Below, piece by piece: positions 1 to 8,006 of a stretch of 11,885 nucleotides of DNA (the stretch's first letter is position 1; every line of letters begins with the position of its first letter). A model generated the notes under the pieces. The model was not told the DNA's origin. It saw nothing but the letters and a program-made list of their open reading frames with translations, and searched no databases. Origin of the DNA: an uncultured Clostridia bacterium (lineage in GTDB: Bacteria; Bacillota; Clostridia; Christensenellales; Borkfalkiaceae). Made by a program: the position numbers and the translations under genes. The DNA is taken from positions 1 through 11,885 of the forward strand of contig CAKQKA010000054.1 in NCBI GenBank assembly GCA_934247855.1, read 5' to 3'.

Positions 1-2367
1 GAGGAACTTGCCTGCGTCATCGCGCGAGAAACCGAAGGTCATCTGGGTCAAATCGTTGGTGCCGAAGCAGAAGAACTCGGCTTCGGTTGCAATTTCGTCG
101 GCTGTGAGAGCCGCTCTCGGAATTTCGATCATAGTACCGACGTGATATTCGAGTTGTACGCCCGCTTCTTTAATAAGTTGATCTGCGGTTTCGACAACTG
201 TCTTTTTGCAGAACGCAAGTTCTTTGACTTCACCGACGAGCGGAATCATAATTTCGGGAACGACGTTCCAGTCGGGATGGCGTTCCTTAACGGCGATCGC
301 CGCTTTGATGATCGCTTTGGTCTGCATAACCGCGATTTCGGGATAAGTAACGGCAAGACGGCAGCCGCGGTGCCCCATCATCGGATTGAATTCGTGCAAC
401 GAATCGCAAAGATGCTTGATTTCTTCAACGGTCTTACCCTTTGCCTTAGCGAGCAGCTCGATATCGGCTTCGTCGGTAGGAACAAATTCATGAAGAGGCG
501 GATCGAGGAAACGAATGGTAACGGGCTTACCCTCGAGAGCCTCCATAAGCCCCTCGAAGTCGGTTTGCTGCATAGGCTCGATAGCGTCGAGTGCATTAAC
601 GCGCTCTTCGACGGTTTCGGAACAGATCATTTCTCTAAACTTGTCGATTCTGCTGGGGCCGAAGAACATATGCTCGGTACGGCAAAGTCCTATACCCTGA
701 GCGCCGAGTTCGGCGGCTTTCTTGGCGTCGGCAGGCGTATCGGCATTGGTTCTTACGCCGAGCGCTTTGTATTTATCGGCAAGTTTCATTATTCTGCCGA
801 AGTAACCGCTGTTAGGATCCGCGGGAACGGTTTTGATAGCTATATCGTAAATGTTGCCGGTCGAGCCGTCCAGCGAAAGCGCATCGCCCTCTTTGAACGT
901 CTTGCCTGCAAGTTTGAAATATTTCTTTTCTTCGTTCATCTTGATATCGCCGCAGCCGGATACGCAGCAGGTACCCATGCCGCGGGCAACGACGGCGGCG
1001 TGCGAAGTCTGACCGCCGCGAACGGTAAGAATACCCTGAGCGTATTTCATACCTTCGATATCTTCGGGCGAGGTTTCAAGTCTTACAAGAATAACTTTCT
1101 CGCCTTTCTTGCCGTGTTCTACTGCGTCTTCGGCGGTGAATACGATAACGCCCGCTGCCGCACCCGGAGAAGCGGCTATGCCTTTGCCTACTACATTGTT
1201 CTTATCGGCGTCGGCAAGAGCCTTTCTGTCAAATGTGGGGTGTAAAAGCATATCGAGCGACTTTGCGTCGATTTGCATAAGCGCCTGCTGTTCGGTAATC
1301 ATACCCTCGTCGATAAGGTCGCAAGCGATCTTGATCGCGGCGGCGGCGGTTCTCTTGCCGTTTCTGGTCTGAAGCATGAACAGCTTGCCGTTTTCGACGG
1401 TGAATTCCATATCCTGCATATCTCTGTAGTGATCTTCGAGAATATCGCAAACCTTAAGGAACTGTTTATATACGTCGGGGAAAACCTCAGCCATTTTGGA
1501 TATGGGCATCGGGGTTCTTACGCCTGCAACGACGTCCTCGCCCTGCGCGTTGGTAAGGAATTCGCCCATAAGTCCCTTTTCGCCTGTAGCGGGGTTACGC
1601 GTGAATGCAACGCCCGTGCCGCAGTTATCGCCCATGTTGCCGAACGCCATCATCTGAACGTTAACGGCAGTACCCCAACTGTACGGAATATCGTGGTCCA
1701 TTCTGTAAACGTTGGCGCGGGGATTATCCCAGCTTCTGAATACCGCTTTGATCGCGCCGAAGAGTTGTTCCTTAGGATCGCTCGGAAAATCGGTTCCGAT
1801 CTTAGCCTTGTATTCGGCTTTGAACTGACCTGCCAAAGTCTTAAGGTCATCGGCGGTAAGCTCGGTGTCGAGCGTAACGCCTTTTTGCTTTTTCATCTGG
1901 TCTATCAAAGTTTCAAAATACTTTTTGCCGACTTCCATAACAACGTCGGAGTACATTTGTATAAATCTTCTGTAGCAGTCCCATGCCCATCTCGGATTAC
2001 CGGATTTTTTGATAAGAACTTCGAGAACTTCTTCGTTTAGACCGAGGTTAAGAATGGTATCCATCATACCCGGCATCGACGCCCTTGCGCCCGAACGAAC
2101 GGAAACGAGAAGCGGATTTTCTTTGTCGCCGAATTTCTTACCGATGATCTTTTCAAGTTTCTCGATGTTTTCCATTATTTCCGACATAATGTCGTCGGCA
2201 ATAGTTCTGCCGTCGTCGTAATAACGGGTACAAGCTTCGGTTGTTATCGTAAAGCCGTTAGGAACAGGCAAGCCGAGATTGGTCATTTCGGCGAGATTTG
2301 CGCCTTTTCCGCCCAAAAGCTCGCGCATTTTGCCGTTGCCTTCGCTAAACTGATAAACGTATTTCAT
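1..2367 (-). CDS. ppdK: Pyruvate, phosphate dikinase (3' end outside window)
   Basis: Interconverts pyruvate, ATP and phosphate with PEP, AMP and pyrophosphate in the cytoplasm; in fermentative Clostridia it often serves PPi-linked glycolysis. The frame is open from the ATG at 2367 to the window edge, giving 789 codons of a family about 874 residues long, so roughly 85 C-terminal residues are missing. The N-terminal ATP-grasp part carries LLGGKGANLAEM and SVRSGARASMPGMMDT. The central phosphohistidine domain has GGQTSHAAVVARGMG with the phospho-acceptor His at residue 456, next to His455 of the Clostridium symbiosum enzyme as I recall it. The C-terminal PEP/pyruvate TIM barrel shows GLCRTEHMFF, HEFNPMMGHRGCRL and FGTNDLTQMTFGFSRDD, where the window stops. 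A GGAGG lies 7 nt before the ATG and a strong promoter about 100 bp upstream, so it probably starts its own transcript. It was recognised by translating the minus strand and matches the clostridial family along its whole visible length. Confidence 0.97.
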   Translation of the reverse strand, partial: MKYVYQFSEGNGKMRELLGGKGANLAEMTNLGLPVPNGFTITTEACTRYYDDGRTIADDIMSEIMENIEKLEKIIGKKFGDKENPLLVSVRSGARASMPGMMDTILNLGLNEEVLEVLIKKSGNPRWAWDCYRRFIQMYSDVVMEVGKKYFETLIDQMKKQKGVTLDTELTADDLKTLAGQFKAEYKAKIGTDFPSDPKEQLFGAIKAVFRSWDNPRANVYRMDHDIPYSWGTAVNVQMMAFGNMGDNCGTGVAFTRNPATGEKGLMGEFLTNAQGEDVVAGVRTPMPISKMAEVFPDVYKQFLKVCDILEDHYRDMQDMEFTVENGKLFMLQTRNGKRTAAAAIKIACDLIDEGMITEQQALMQIDAKSLDMLLHPTFDRKALADADKNNVVGKGIAASPGAAAGVIVFTAEDAVEHGKKGEKVILVRLETSPEDIEGMKYAQGILTVRGGQTSHAAVVARGMGTCCVSGCGDIKMNEEKKYFKLAGKTFKEGDALSLDGSTGNIYDIAIKTVPADPNSGYFGRIMKLADKYKALGVRTNADTPADAKKAAELGAQGIGLCRTEHMFFGPSRIDKFREMICSETVEERVNALDAIEPMQQTDFEGLMEALEGKPVTIRFLDPPLHEFVPTDEADIELLAKAKGKTVEEIKHLCDSLHEFNPMMGHRGCRLAVTYPEIAVMQTKAIIKAAIAVKERHPDWNVVPEIMIPLVGEVKELAFCKKTVVETADQLIKEAGVQLEYHVGTMIEIPRAALTADEIATEAEFFCFGTNDLTQMTFGFSRDDAGKFL

Positions 2368-2374
2368 TTATAAT

Positions 2375-2379
2375 CCTCC
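2375..2379 (-). promoter_or_regulatory. Ribosome binding site of ppdK
   Basis: A perfect GGAGG on the minus strand lies 7 nt before the ATG at 2367 and fixes that start. It is the best ribosome binding site in the window. Confidence 0.85.
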
Positions 2380-2466
2380 ATGAGTTGCGGTTCTGCCGCA
2401 TGTTTTACAAGAAAAAAATCGGTAATCCTGAAAAAAGAAAATCCCACTATTTTCTCTAACGATGAC

Positions 2467-2495
2467 ATTATATATAAAAGCACTTTATTTTTCAA
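2467..2495 (-). promoter_or_regulatory. Sigma-A-type promoter of ppdK
   Basis: The -35 box TTGAAA (2490-2495) and the -10 box TATAAT (2467-2472, full consensus) are separated by exactly 17 bp. The spacer is AT-rich and the box lies in the intergenic stretch upstream of ppdK. Transcription would start near 2460, giving a leader of about 93 nt. A small hairpin (TGCGG/CCGCA, 2386-2400) lies in that leader, just before the ribosome binding site. This is the clearest promoter I find in the window. Confidence 0.8.
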
Positions 2496-2512
2496 GTGTT
2501 TGAGCGCCGTTT

Positions 2513-2544
2513 TGCATAAAAAGACTGATTTGTGCATAAAAAGA
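2513..2544. repeat. Two 12-bp direct repeats, 20 bp apart, upstream of the ppdK promoter
   Basis: The sequence TGCATAAAAAGA occurs at 2513-2524 and again, identical, at 2533-2544. The 20-bp period is close to two helical turns. The repeats sit just upstream of the -35 box, centred about 58 and 78 bp before the predicted transcription start, where an activator would bind. The stretch is A-rich, so chance similarity or an UP-element-like role cannot be excluded. Confidence 0.5.
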
Positions 2545-2646
2545 TTGTCTTTTTTATTTTATAAAAATCTAAAAACGCACAAAAGAAGCCGCTTTTCGAC
2601 AAAAAAGACCATATTGTTATATATCAAGTATGGATTTATTTTGTGA

Positions 2647-5235
2647 TTAGTTTTTACCTGCCTTATTTTTGGCAGAGCATGCTTTTTTCTTTAAAATTTT
2701 GCAAAAATAGTATATGGGAACGGCGCTCCAGCCATGGCAGAGGCTGCCCGCGCCGCCGAAATCGGCTGCACCCTGCTCGGTTTCCCAGACTGTGGTAGCG
2801 CCTGCATCGAGCATTTTGCCGTAAACGCGTTTTATATCATCTATAGCATACTGCTCGTAACCGCCGACTTTTAAAAGCGCGTCGTAAACATATGCCTTTG
2901 TGGAAAGCGATGCCGCCACCTGCTTGCCGCCGAGCATCTTTTCGGCGTCGGCTTTGCCGCCGAGTCCCGCAAGAATTGCAAGGGCGGTAACAAACTCGGA
3001 AGATTTTTTATCTTTGTCCGAGATGACAAACTCGCCCCTTTCTTTATCGTAAAATCTGTCTTTTACGGCTTTTTTCATCTTATCGAGATTATGTTCTTCG
3101 CCGAAGATTTTATCGTAAAACTCGGTCGCAAGAATGAAAGCAAGATTGAGCGGCGCGTCGAACACCTCTTCTTTTTGCCTGTTTTGCGCAGCTGCCGTCA
3201 TATCGGATTCCCATCCGTCCATACCGTCAGTCCACTCGTAAAAATTCCAGTACGGAGCGGGCGAAAAGCGGGCTATAAGTCCGTTATCGCATATTTGGCT
3301 TTCAAAAGTCGCATAGATTTTTTTAAGCACGGGGGCAACGATATCGAGTATCGCACGCTTGCCCGTATGCTTGATATATTCGTATACCGTTTGAAAATAT
3401 ACAAGCGAGAAAAACGGAATGGGATAATCTATTCCGCCGGGAACGGTAAGGCTCAAAAGTCCGTCAGCCCGAAGCCCTCGCGACAAAAGTATTATATTCG
3501 AGCGTTGATAATCGTGCCCTAAAAACGCATAATATCCGCAAAGCGCCTGATTGCGCGAATCCAACGAATAAAGCCCCTGCTCGCGCCAAGCGCAATCTTC
3601 GTAATGCTCGTGCATGCAAACTCTTAAAGAATTTACGCAAATATCGGCTATTTTTTGAACTTCTTTATCTTTAAATCTGAGATTTTTGCGCACAACGGGG
3701 TATTCCACCGGGCGTAAACCGATATAATTGATTTTAAGTTGATCCACTAATTCCGCGGACTGCAAACCAAAGTCCGAACGCAGCGCATTTTGTTCGCCCG
3801 CATATTCGGCAAAGATCTCCAGATATCTGCCTGCAAGCCTCCTGAACGGGTTGAGATATACGTTCTTACCTTTCTTCAAAATCACCTCTACGCTGAAATC
3901 GCGGTCACCCACAAGCCTTCTTACATGCCCGCCGTCAAGCAAATGCTCGCCGTAGGCAACGGTAAGTTTTATATCTGAAGGCGCGTCGATATCAAGATAT
4001 AAAAAACCGCAAATCTCGGCGTATAGGTCGATTATTAAACTGTTCGCCGTTTTGTGCGATGTACATTTTGCAGGCGGTAAAACGACCAGACTTTTTCTTC
4101 CGCGGTGATGAAACACCATTGTTTTATCGACTAAAACGCTCTTGGCATATTCGCCTTTTAGCGTGCGGTTATCATACAAAAACGAAAACCCGAGCTGACC
4201 GCTTATGGTCTTTTTATAGCCGTTTTTATATTCGTTCATAATACGCGCGGGCGTGTTTTCGCCGCTATACGCAACCACCTCGCCGTCGCACTCGAGTTCA
4301 AAAATAACACCGCCGTCGGCTTTTATGTAATTTGCGCTGTCCGCGCCGTAATGCCATACTTGCACGCGCATTTCGGCTAATGAACGATTGAACGCGTCGG
4401 GTTTAGACAAATCTTTGCAATCAAAATATTTGCAGTCGGGATAGTCCGCGCACTGCGAAAACGCAACCAACCTGTCGCCGATGAACGCGGCAAAAACCGA
4501 ATCGGACGAATATTTTAGCATAATCTTTTGCGCTTTTTTTACCGTTTCGGGCAATTTAACATAAAACTCGGCGTAATCGTCGACGTTGCAATCGTTTTTT
4601 ACCCATATCCACTGCGCCGTTTTAAACGGATTTACAGTCATTTCGCCGTTGCTTATAAACAATTCAGGCAGGACTTTTACGCTGCCATCGGGTTCTAAAA
4701 AGAACTCGTGTAATTTTTTACTTTGCGTTTTGCAGATTGCTTTTGCGACCTCGGCGGTACGCAGGGCGTCTTCGTCGCTTCTGTGTGTGCCGCGCTCTTC
4801 GCTGCACGTGCGCTCAACATACTCGGCATCAAGTTTTTTAGCCTTTTTATTATCGACAAGTTCGATAAGTTTTTGAATATCGAAAACCGTCGCTTTTATT
4901 TCAGGCAAACGATACCGCGCGCAATCGTCCTCTAAAAACCGCAAATCGTTCTGAATACCGTAGCCGAAACACACTACGTCGTCGGCGGTCAGAAGATCGC
5001 GTATTCGCGGATAAACCTCGCTGAATTTAGGCAAGGTTTTAAAAATCTTTTTATCGTAGGCAAGAATGTTTTTCTTTACATACGGATCGAAATTGCATGC
5101 GGGATTGACCAAAATATCTTCGGGCGTGCCTATCATATTAAAATTTTCGTCGGTGATAACGTACCCGAAACTGTAAATTTTCGCCTTACCCAAATAGCAA
5201 TTCGCACATTCTATATCAAAAAACAAGTATCTCAT
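2647..5235 (-). CDS. DEDDh exonuclease domain fused to a GH78 (alpha-L-rhamnosidase family) domain
   Basis: One uninterrupted 862-residue frame holds two unrelated enzymes. Residues 1 to about 180 are a DnaQ-like 3'-5' exonuclease with all three motifs: FFDIE (D7, E9), the IQND motif (D97) and HRSDEDA (H151, D156), the DEDDh pattern. From about residue 205 (NPFKTAQWIW) come beta-sandwich modules, then a six-hairpin glycosidase domain typical of GH78. There D547, E552 and D559 (EDCAWREQGLYSLD) keep the spacing of Asp567, Glu572 and Asp579 of Bacillus sp. GL1 RhaB. E818 (TTVWE) falls where Glu841 is expected and is followed by SLCHGWSA. Both halves therefore look catalytically intact. There is no signal peptide or membrane segment, so it is likely cytoplasmic. 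I chose the ATG at 5235 because GGAG lies 8 nt upstream; a TTG at 5259 would add only 8 residues. It begins 50 bp after the phosphatase gene. The substrate of each half is unknown. Confidence 0.85.
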   Translation of the reverse strand: MRYLFFDIECANCYLGKAKIYSFGYVITDENFNMIGTPEDILVNPACNFDPYVKKNILAYDKKIFKTLPKFSEVYPRIRDLLTADDVVCFGYGIQNDLRFLEDDCARYRLPEIKATVFDIQKLIELVDNKKAKKLDAEYVERTCSEERGTHRSDEDALRTAEVAKAICKTQSKKLHEFFLEPDGSVKVLPELFISNGEMTVNPFKTAQWIWVKNDCNVDDYAEFYVKLPETVKKAQKIMLKYSSDSVFAAFIGDRLVAFSQCADYPDCKYFDCKDLSKPDAFNRSLAEMRVQVWHYGADSANYIKADGGVIFELECDGEVVAYSGENTPARIMNEYKNGYKKTISGQLGFSFLYDNRTLKGEYAKSVLVDKTMVFHHRGRKSLVVLPPAKCTSHKTANSLIIDLYAEICGFLYLDIDAPSDIKLTVAYGEHLLDGGHVRRLVGDRDFSVEVILKKGKNVYLNPFRRLAGRYLEIFAEYAGEQNALRSDFGLQSAELVDQLKINYIGLRPVEYPVVRKNLRFKDKEVQKIADICVNSLRVCMHEHYEDCAWREQGLYSLDSRNQALCGYYAFLGHDYQRSNIILLSRGLRADGLLSLTVPGGIDYPIPFFSLVYFQTVYEYIKHTGKRAILDIVAPVLKKIYATFESQICDNGLIARFSPAPYWNFYEWTDGMDGWESDMTAAAQNRQKEEVFDAPLNLAFILATEFYDKIFGEEHNLDKMKKAVKDRFYDKERGEFVISDKDKKSSEFVTALAILAGLGGKADAEKMLGGKQVAASLSTKAYVYDALLKVGGYEQYAIDDIKRVYGKMLDAGATTVWETEQGAADFGGAGSLCHGWSAVPIYYFCKILKKKACSAKNKAGKN

Positions 5236-5243
5236 GTAAATAT

Positions 5244-5247
5244 CTCC
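5244..5247 (-). promoter_or_regulatory. Ribosome binding site deciding the start of the fusion gene
   Basis: GGAG on the minus strand lies 8 nt before the ATG at 5235. It supports that start over the in-frame TTG at 5259, which has no comparable site. The resulting N-terminus, MRYLFFDIE, is where DnaQ-type exonucleases normally begin. Confidence 0.65.
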
Positions 5248-5285
5248 GTCAGTTCGCAAAAATCGGCATTAGTTGTACGTAAAAA

Positions 5286-5975
5286 TCAGTCAAGCCTGTC
5301 GCCGTTGCCGTAAACCTCGGCAAATCTTGCCGCAAAAGACGGCTCTTGATCTTCGGCGTATAAATGCGAAACGTCACCGAAACCTATGCAGCGAAACGCC
5401 GCTTTGCCCTGCCTGCGCTCTTCGGTCACAAAAGTGGTAACCGAGGTTGTAAGCGCGCAAAAACCTTGAAAAAACGGGTAAGGCGAAACGCTGAGCAGTC
5501 TTGAAATCAGCACGCTTTCAAGCCCGAAATGGCAAAAGAACGCAATCGTATCTTCATTGGGCGTTACCACATCATAGCCGTAACCGTTCCGTATATAACC
5601 GTGAGCGGCAAGCACCTCGTCCAGCCCGTGGCAAACGGCGGCATAACGTTCTTTAACCTCACCGCCCGTAAAACGCGGAGAATCAAGCCAGTTTTTGCCG
5701 TCGAGAACATCGCGCTCGGCATTGTAATCTTCGGGCAACCTGTCCCATATGTAACAAAATTCTCTCAGCCAGTCTTTAGTTTCTCGCTCTATCGGTCTTT
5801 GACCTAAAGCGATATCGCATGTAAGCGCGGCTCTTCCGAGCGGCGAAACGTACGCCTTTTTTATATCGATTTTATCAAGTCTTTTCTTCAAAAGCGCAGC
5901 TTCGGCTTTACCTCTTTCGGTAAGCGAATCTATCGAATAATCGGGATCTCCGTGTCTTATAATCAATAATTTCAT
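5286..5975 (-). CDS. Histidine phosphatase (phosphoglycerate mutase-like) family protein
   Basis: This is a 229-residue cytoplasmic protein of the histidine phosphatase superfamily, whose members transfer a phosphate through a phosphohistidine. The N-terminus LLIIRHGD carries the diagnostic RHG with the nucleophilic His8. The SPLGRA segment supplies the second arginine (R48), LREFCY an acidic residue (E72) as candidate proton donor, and FFCHFG the second catalytic histidine (H149). Length and motif order fit the family; which phosphate ester it hydrolyses cannot be told from sequence. Its ATG overlaps the TGA of the alkD-like gene by 4 nt (ATGA, 5972-5975), and only a weak AAAG precedes it, so it is probably translationally coupled. 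The next gene, the exonuclease-GH78 fusion, follows after 50 bp without a clear terminator, so they probably share a transcript. Confidence 0.88.
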   Translation of the reverse strand: MKLLIIRHGDPDYSIDSLTERGKAEAALLKKRLDKIDIKKAYVSPLGRAALTCDIALGQRPIERETKDWLREFCYIWDRLPEDYNAERDVLDGKNWLDSPRFTGGEVKERYAAVCHGLDEVLAAHGYIRNGYGYDVVTPNEDTIAFFCHFGLESVLISRLLSVSPYPFFQGFCALTTSVTTFVTEERRQGKAAFRCIGFGDVSHLYAEDQEPSFAARFAEVYGNGDRLD

Positions 5976-6688
5976 ATCTTTAACGTATTCAAATATTTTT
6001 TAGTTTCAGTCGGTACGGCAAGGCTTTCCCGCGCCTTTTGTATGGCAAGATTGTGCGTTGCTTTATCTAACTTTTTTTGCGTGATATACGGCAACGCGTC
6101 CGCATATCTTTTGGTAAGCAAAGTTGCAAAATACCAGGCTATAGCACTGTTAACGTAATATTCGTCCGATCTGACGGCTGCAATTTTATCCGCTTGTTTT
6201 GCGTTAAACCACTCGCCCGTAAACAGTTTCATAAACATAACGATAGCAAATCTTTTTTCGTAAACACCGCCACAGTCAAGCCAATTATAAGCCGCCGTTT
6301 CAGCACCCGCGAGGTCTTTTTCAAACGCCTTTATGCGCATAGAATCGCAAGTAGCCCAGTTATCTATAAACGGCAAAAACGCGTCAAGTCGCGAAACCGC
6401 CTTATTAAAGTCCTTTTCTTCGTTCAGTAAAAAAGCGTGCAAATTATCCTCTTCGTAATACTTATGCGGCAAAGCGTTTAAGAACTCTTCTACAAGCGTA
6501 GTGTTTTTAAGTTCCTTTGCAAGTTTTTTAAGCATAGGCGTGCGCACGCCGATGACCTTGCTTTTATCTACCGTCGGCATAAGCGCTGACTGAAAATCTT
6601 TGTACTTTTCGTCGGCAAGCGCAAACAATCTCTCGCGTATGTCTTTAATATCTCGTATGTCTTTAATATCGTTGATACCGTCGCACAT
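5972..6688 (-). CDS. AlkD-like DNA alkylation repair protein
   Basis: This 238-residue HEAT-like-repeat protein belongs to the DNA alkylation repair enzyme family. AlkD excises positively charged N3- or N7-alkylated purines by holding the DNA backbone rather than flipping the base. Hallmarks are GVRTPMLKKLAKEL (47-60), YYEEDNLHAFLL (77-88), IDNWATCDS (108-116), KRFAIVMFMK (145-154) and EYYVNSAIAWYFA (176-188). W111, D115, R146 and W185 line up with Trp109, Asp113, Arg148 and Trp187 of Bacillus cereus AlkD, so it should be active. The ATG lies 6 nt after the lyase stop with no clear Shine-Dalgarno, suggesting coupling or reinitiation. Near the N-terminus the hexapeptide DIKDIR is repeated by an 18-bp tandem duplication, lengthening the first helix compared with relatives. 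The downstream phosphatase gene overlaps it by 4 nt. I leave the symbol blank because the family also contains paralogues with other specificities. Confidence 0.9.
   Translation of the reverse strand: MCDGINDIKDIRDIKDIRERLFALADEKYKDFQSALMPTVDKSKVIGVRTPMLKKLAKELKNTTLVEEFLNALPHKYYEEDNLHAFLLNEEKDFNKAVSRLDAFLPFIDNWATCDSMRIKAFEKDLAGAETAAYNWLDCGGVYEKRFAIVMFMKLFTGEWFNAKQADKIAAVRSDEYYVNSAIAWYFATLLTKRYADALPYITQKKLDKATHNLAIQKARESLAVPTETKKYLNTLKI
6636..6671. repeat. 18-bp in-frame tandem duplication in the alkD-like gene
   Basis: Two adjacent 18-bp units (6636-6653 and 6654-6671) are identical over 17 bases and differ only in the last. The period is a multiple of three, so the reading frame is kept and the protein carries DIKDIR twice in a row near its N-terminus. 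The period invites replication slippage, so copy number may vary between strains. Confidence 0.85.
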
Positions 6689-6694
6689 AGCCGA

Positions 6695-7933
6695 TTATAA
6701 AAGTTTTTCAAGTATTTGCCTTAAGGCAATTTTGCAGTGCTCGTAAGTTAAACCGCCCTGAATATAAGCGATATACGGCGGTTTTACGGGTGCGTCGGCG
6801 GAAAGTTCGAGCGATGCGCCCTGCACAAAGCACCCCGCAGCCATAATCACCTGATCGTTATACCCCGGCATATCCCACGGCAAAACGGTAACATGACTGT
6901 CTACGGGCGAAACCTCCTGCACGGACTGAATGAATTTTATTAGTTTTTCACTGTCGTCAAGCACAACCGAACGAGTGATGTCGTAAGGCGTTTTACCGAC
7001 CGCGGGCAACGTCTCAAAGCCAAGCTCGCTCATTGCCGCACCGATAAGTAAACTGCCTTTTATCGCTTCTTTCACAACGTGCGGAGCAAGGAAAAATCCC
7101 TGATAAAAATACTGATAACCGTAAGCGTAAGAGCCTACCTCCGCACCTATAGACGGCGAAGTCAAGCGCCCCTCTATCTGTGAAATATATTTTTCAGTGC
7201 CGGCAATATAACCGCCCGTCGGAGCAATGCCGCCGCCCGGATTTTTAATGAGCGAACCGCACATAACGTCCGCTCCGACATCTGTAGGCTCGCGCTTTTC
7301 GACGAACTCGCCGTAACAGTTATCCACAAAAATACAGCCGTCAAAGCCGTTTTCACGCATGGTTTTTATAAATTCCGCGATTTTATTTACCGATAACGCT
7401 TCGCGCCATTCGTACCCGCGCGAACGCTGAACGAAAAGCATTCTGATTTTGCGCGATTTTATAGCCGAAAGCACTTTTTTAGTATCGATATTGCCGTTTT
7501 TCATAGGTATAAAGCTGTATTTTATACCGAAATCGGCAAGCGAACCGGAACCCTTTTTGCTTATAACGTCACGCAGAGTATCGTATGGCTCGCCGGTTAC
7601 CGCAAGCATTTCGTCGCCGGGGCGCAAAACGCCGAATAAACCGATAGTCAGCGCGTGCGTTCCCGAAAGAATGCTCGGAGAAACAAGCGCGCGCTCGGAT
7701 CTGAACGCGTCGGCATAAACGCGGTTGAGCGTATCTCTTCCCTCGTCACCGTACCCATACCCCGACGATTGCCCGAAATGCCTTAACGCAATTTTATTGT
7801 TCTGAAAAGCTTTCAACACTTTTTCCTGATTGAACAAACTGATCTCGTCGGCAAGGGCGAACTGTTTTTTGCATTTCTTTTCCGCGCGGAGAATAATCTC
7901 CTCCGCTTTTTGTTTTAAAAATTGATTTTCCAT
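6695..7933 (-). CDS. Met gamma-lyase family PLP enzyme (YnbB-like, 'aluminium resistance' family)
   Basis: A 412-residue cytoplasmic PLP enzyme of the Met_gamma_lyase family, often annotated as an aluminium resistance protein; family members are thought to be carbon-sulfur lyases, but physiological substrates are unclear. Fold-type I features are visible: SGTHAL in the cofactor phosphate-binding region, QRSRGYEWREAL, FVDNCYGEF with the PLP-pyridine Asp204, and SLIKNPGGG with the Schiff-base Lys230, then GGYIAG. The frame stays open upstream to an ATG at 8146, but those 71 extra codons are only the repeat element, rich in Arg and Pro and unlike the family. The ATG at 7933 gives the usual family length and N-terminus (MENQFLKQKAEEI). 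That ATG has no good Shine-Dalgarno, and one copy of a 39-bp repeat ends 17 nt upstream, so the native leader may have been replaced. The alkD-like gene begins 6 nt after its stop. In many Bacillota this gene lies near mutSL and miaA. Confidence 0.88.
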   Translation of the reverse strand: MENQFLKQKAEEIILRAEKKCKKQFALADEISLFNQEKVLKAFQNNKIALRHFGQSSGYGYGDEGRDTLNRVYADAFRSERALVSPSILSGTHALTIGLFGVLRPGDEMLAVTGEPYDTLRDVISKKGSGSLADFGIKYSFIPMKNGNIDTKKVLSAIKSRKIRMLFVQRSRGYEWREALSVNKIAEFIKTMRENGFDGCIFVDNCYGEFVEKREPTDVGADVMCGSLIKNPGGGIAPTGGYIAGTEKYISQIEGRLTSPSIGAEVGSYAYGYQYFYQGFFLAPHVVKEAIKGSLLIGAAMSELGFETLPAVGKTPYDITRSVVLDDSEKLIKFIQSVQEVSPVDSHVTVLPWDMPGYNDQVIMAAGCFVQGASLELSADAPVKPPYIAYIQGGLTYEHCKIALRQILEKLL

Positions 7934-7950
7934 ATGATATACGATTGAAT

Positions 7951-7989
7951 AAATAGTCGATAATCGACCTATAGCGGGACTTTTTAAAT
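7951..7989. repeat. 39-bp direct repeat, copy next to the lyase gene
   Basis: This copy is identical over 39 bp to 8341-8379, exactly 390 bp away. It contains an imperfect palindrome, TAGTCGAT-A-ATCGACCTA, and a GCGGGAC segment flanked by AT-rich ends. On the coding strand it ends 17 nt before the lyase ATG, so it forms most of that gene's leader. Confidence 0.95.
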
Positions 7990-8006
7990 AATTACGCCAA
8001 CCGCAG

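Larger units (their letters stand above)
2380..2646. other. AT-rich intergenic region between the fusion gene and ppdK
   Basis: This 267-bp stretch separates the stop of the exonuclease-GH78 gene (2647) from the ppdK ribosome binding site. It holds the ppdK promoter and the 12-bp repeat pair. I find no GC-rich hairpin with a U-run that would be a convincing terminator for the upstream gene. The only hairpin there, AAAAAGA/TCTTTTT around 2538-2554, is all A/T apart from one pair and has a 3-nt loop. The plus-strand reading frame over it is low-complexity and not gene-like. Confidence 0.7.

Noticed and set aside
142..1245. Long plus-strand open frame of 367 codons
   Set aside because: It lies entirely antisense to ppdK, whose conserved motifs are on the minus strand. 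Its own translation shows no recognisable domain and no ribosome binding site.
1273..2040. Plus-strand open frame of 255 codons
   Set aside because: It is also antisense to conserved ppdK coding sequence, a by-product of codon bias.
2538..2554. A/T hairpin downstream of the fusion gene as its terminator
   Set aside because: The stem AAAAAGA/TCTTTTT is nearly all A/T with a 3-nt loop and lies in an A/T-rich stretch where such matches arise by chance.
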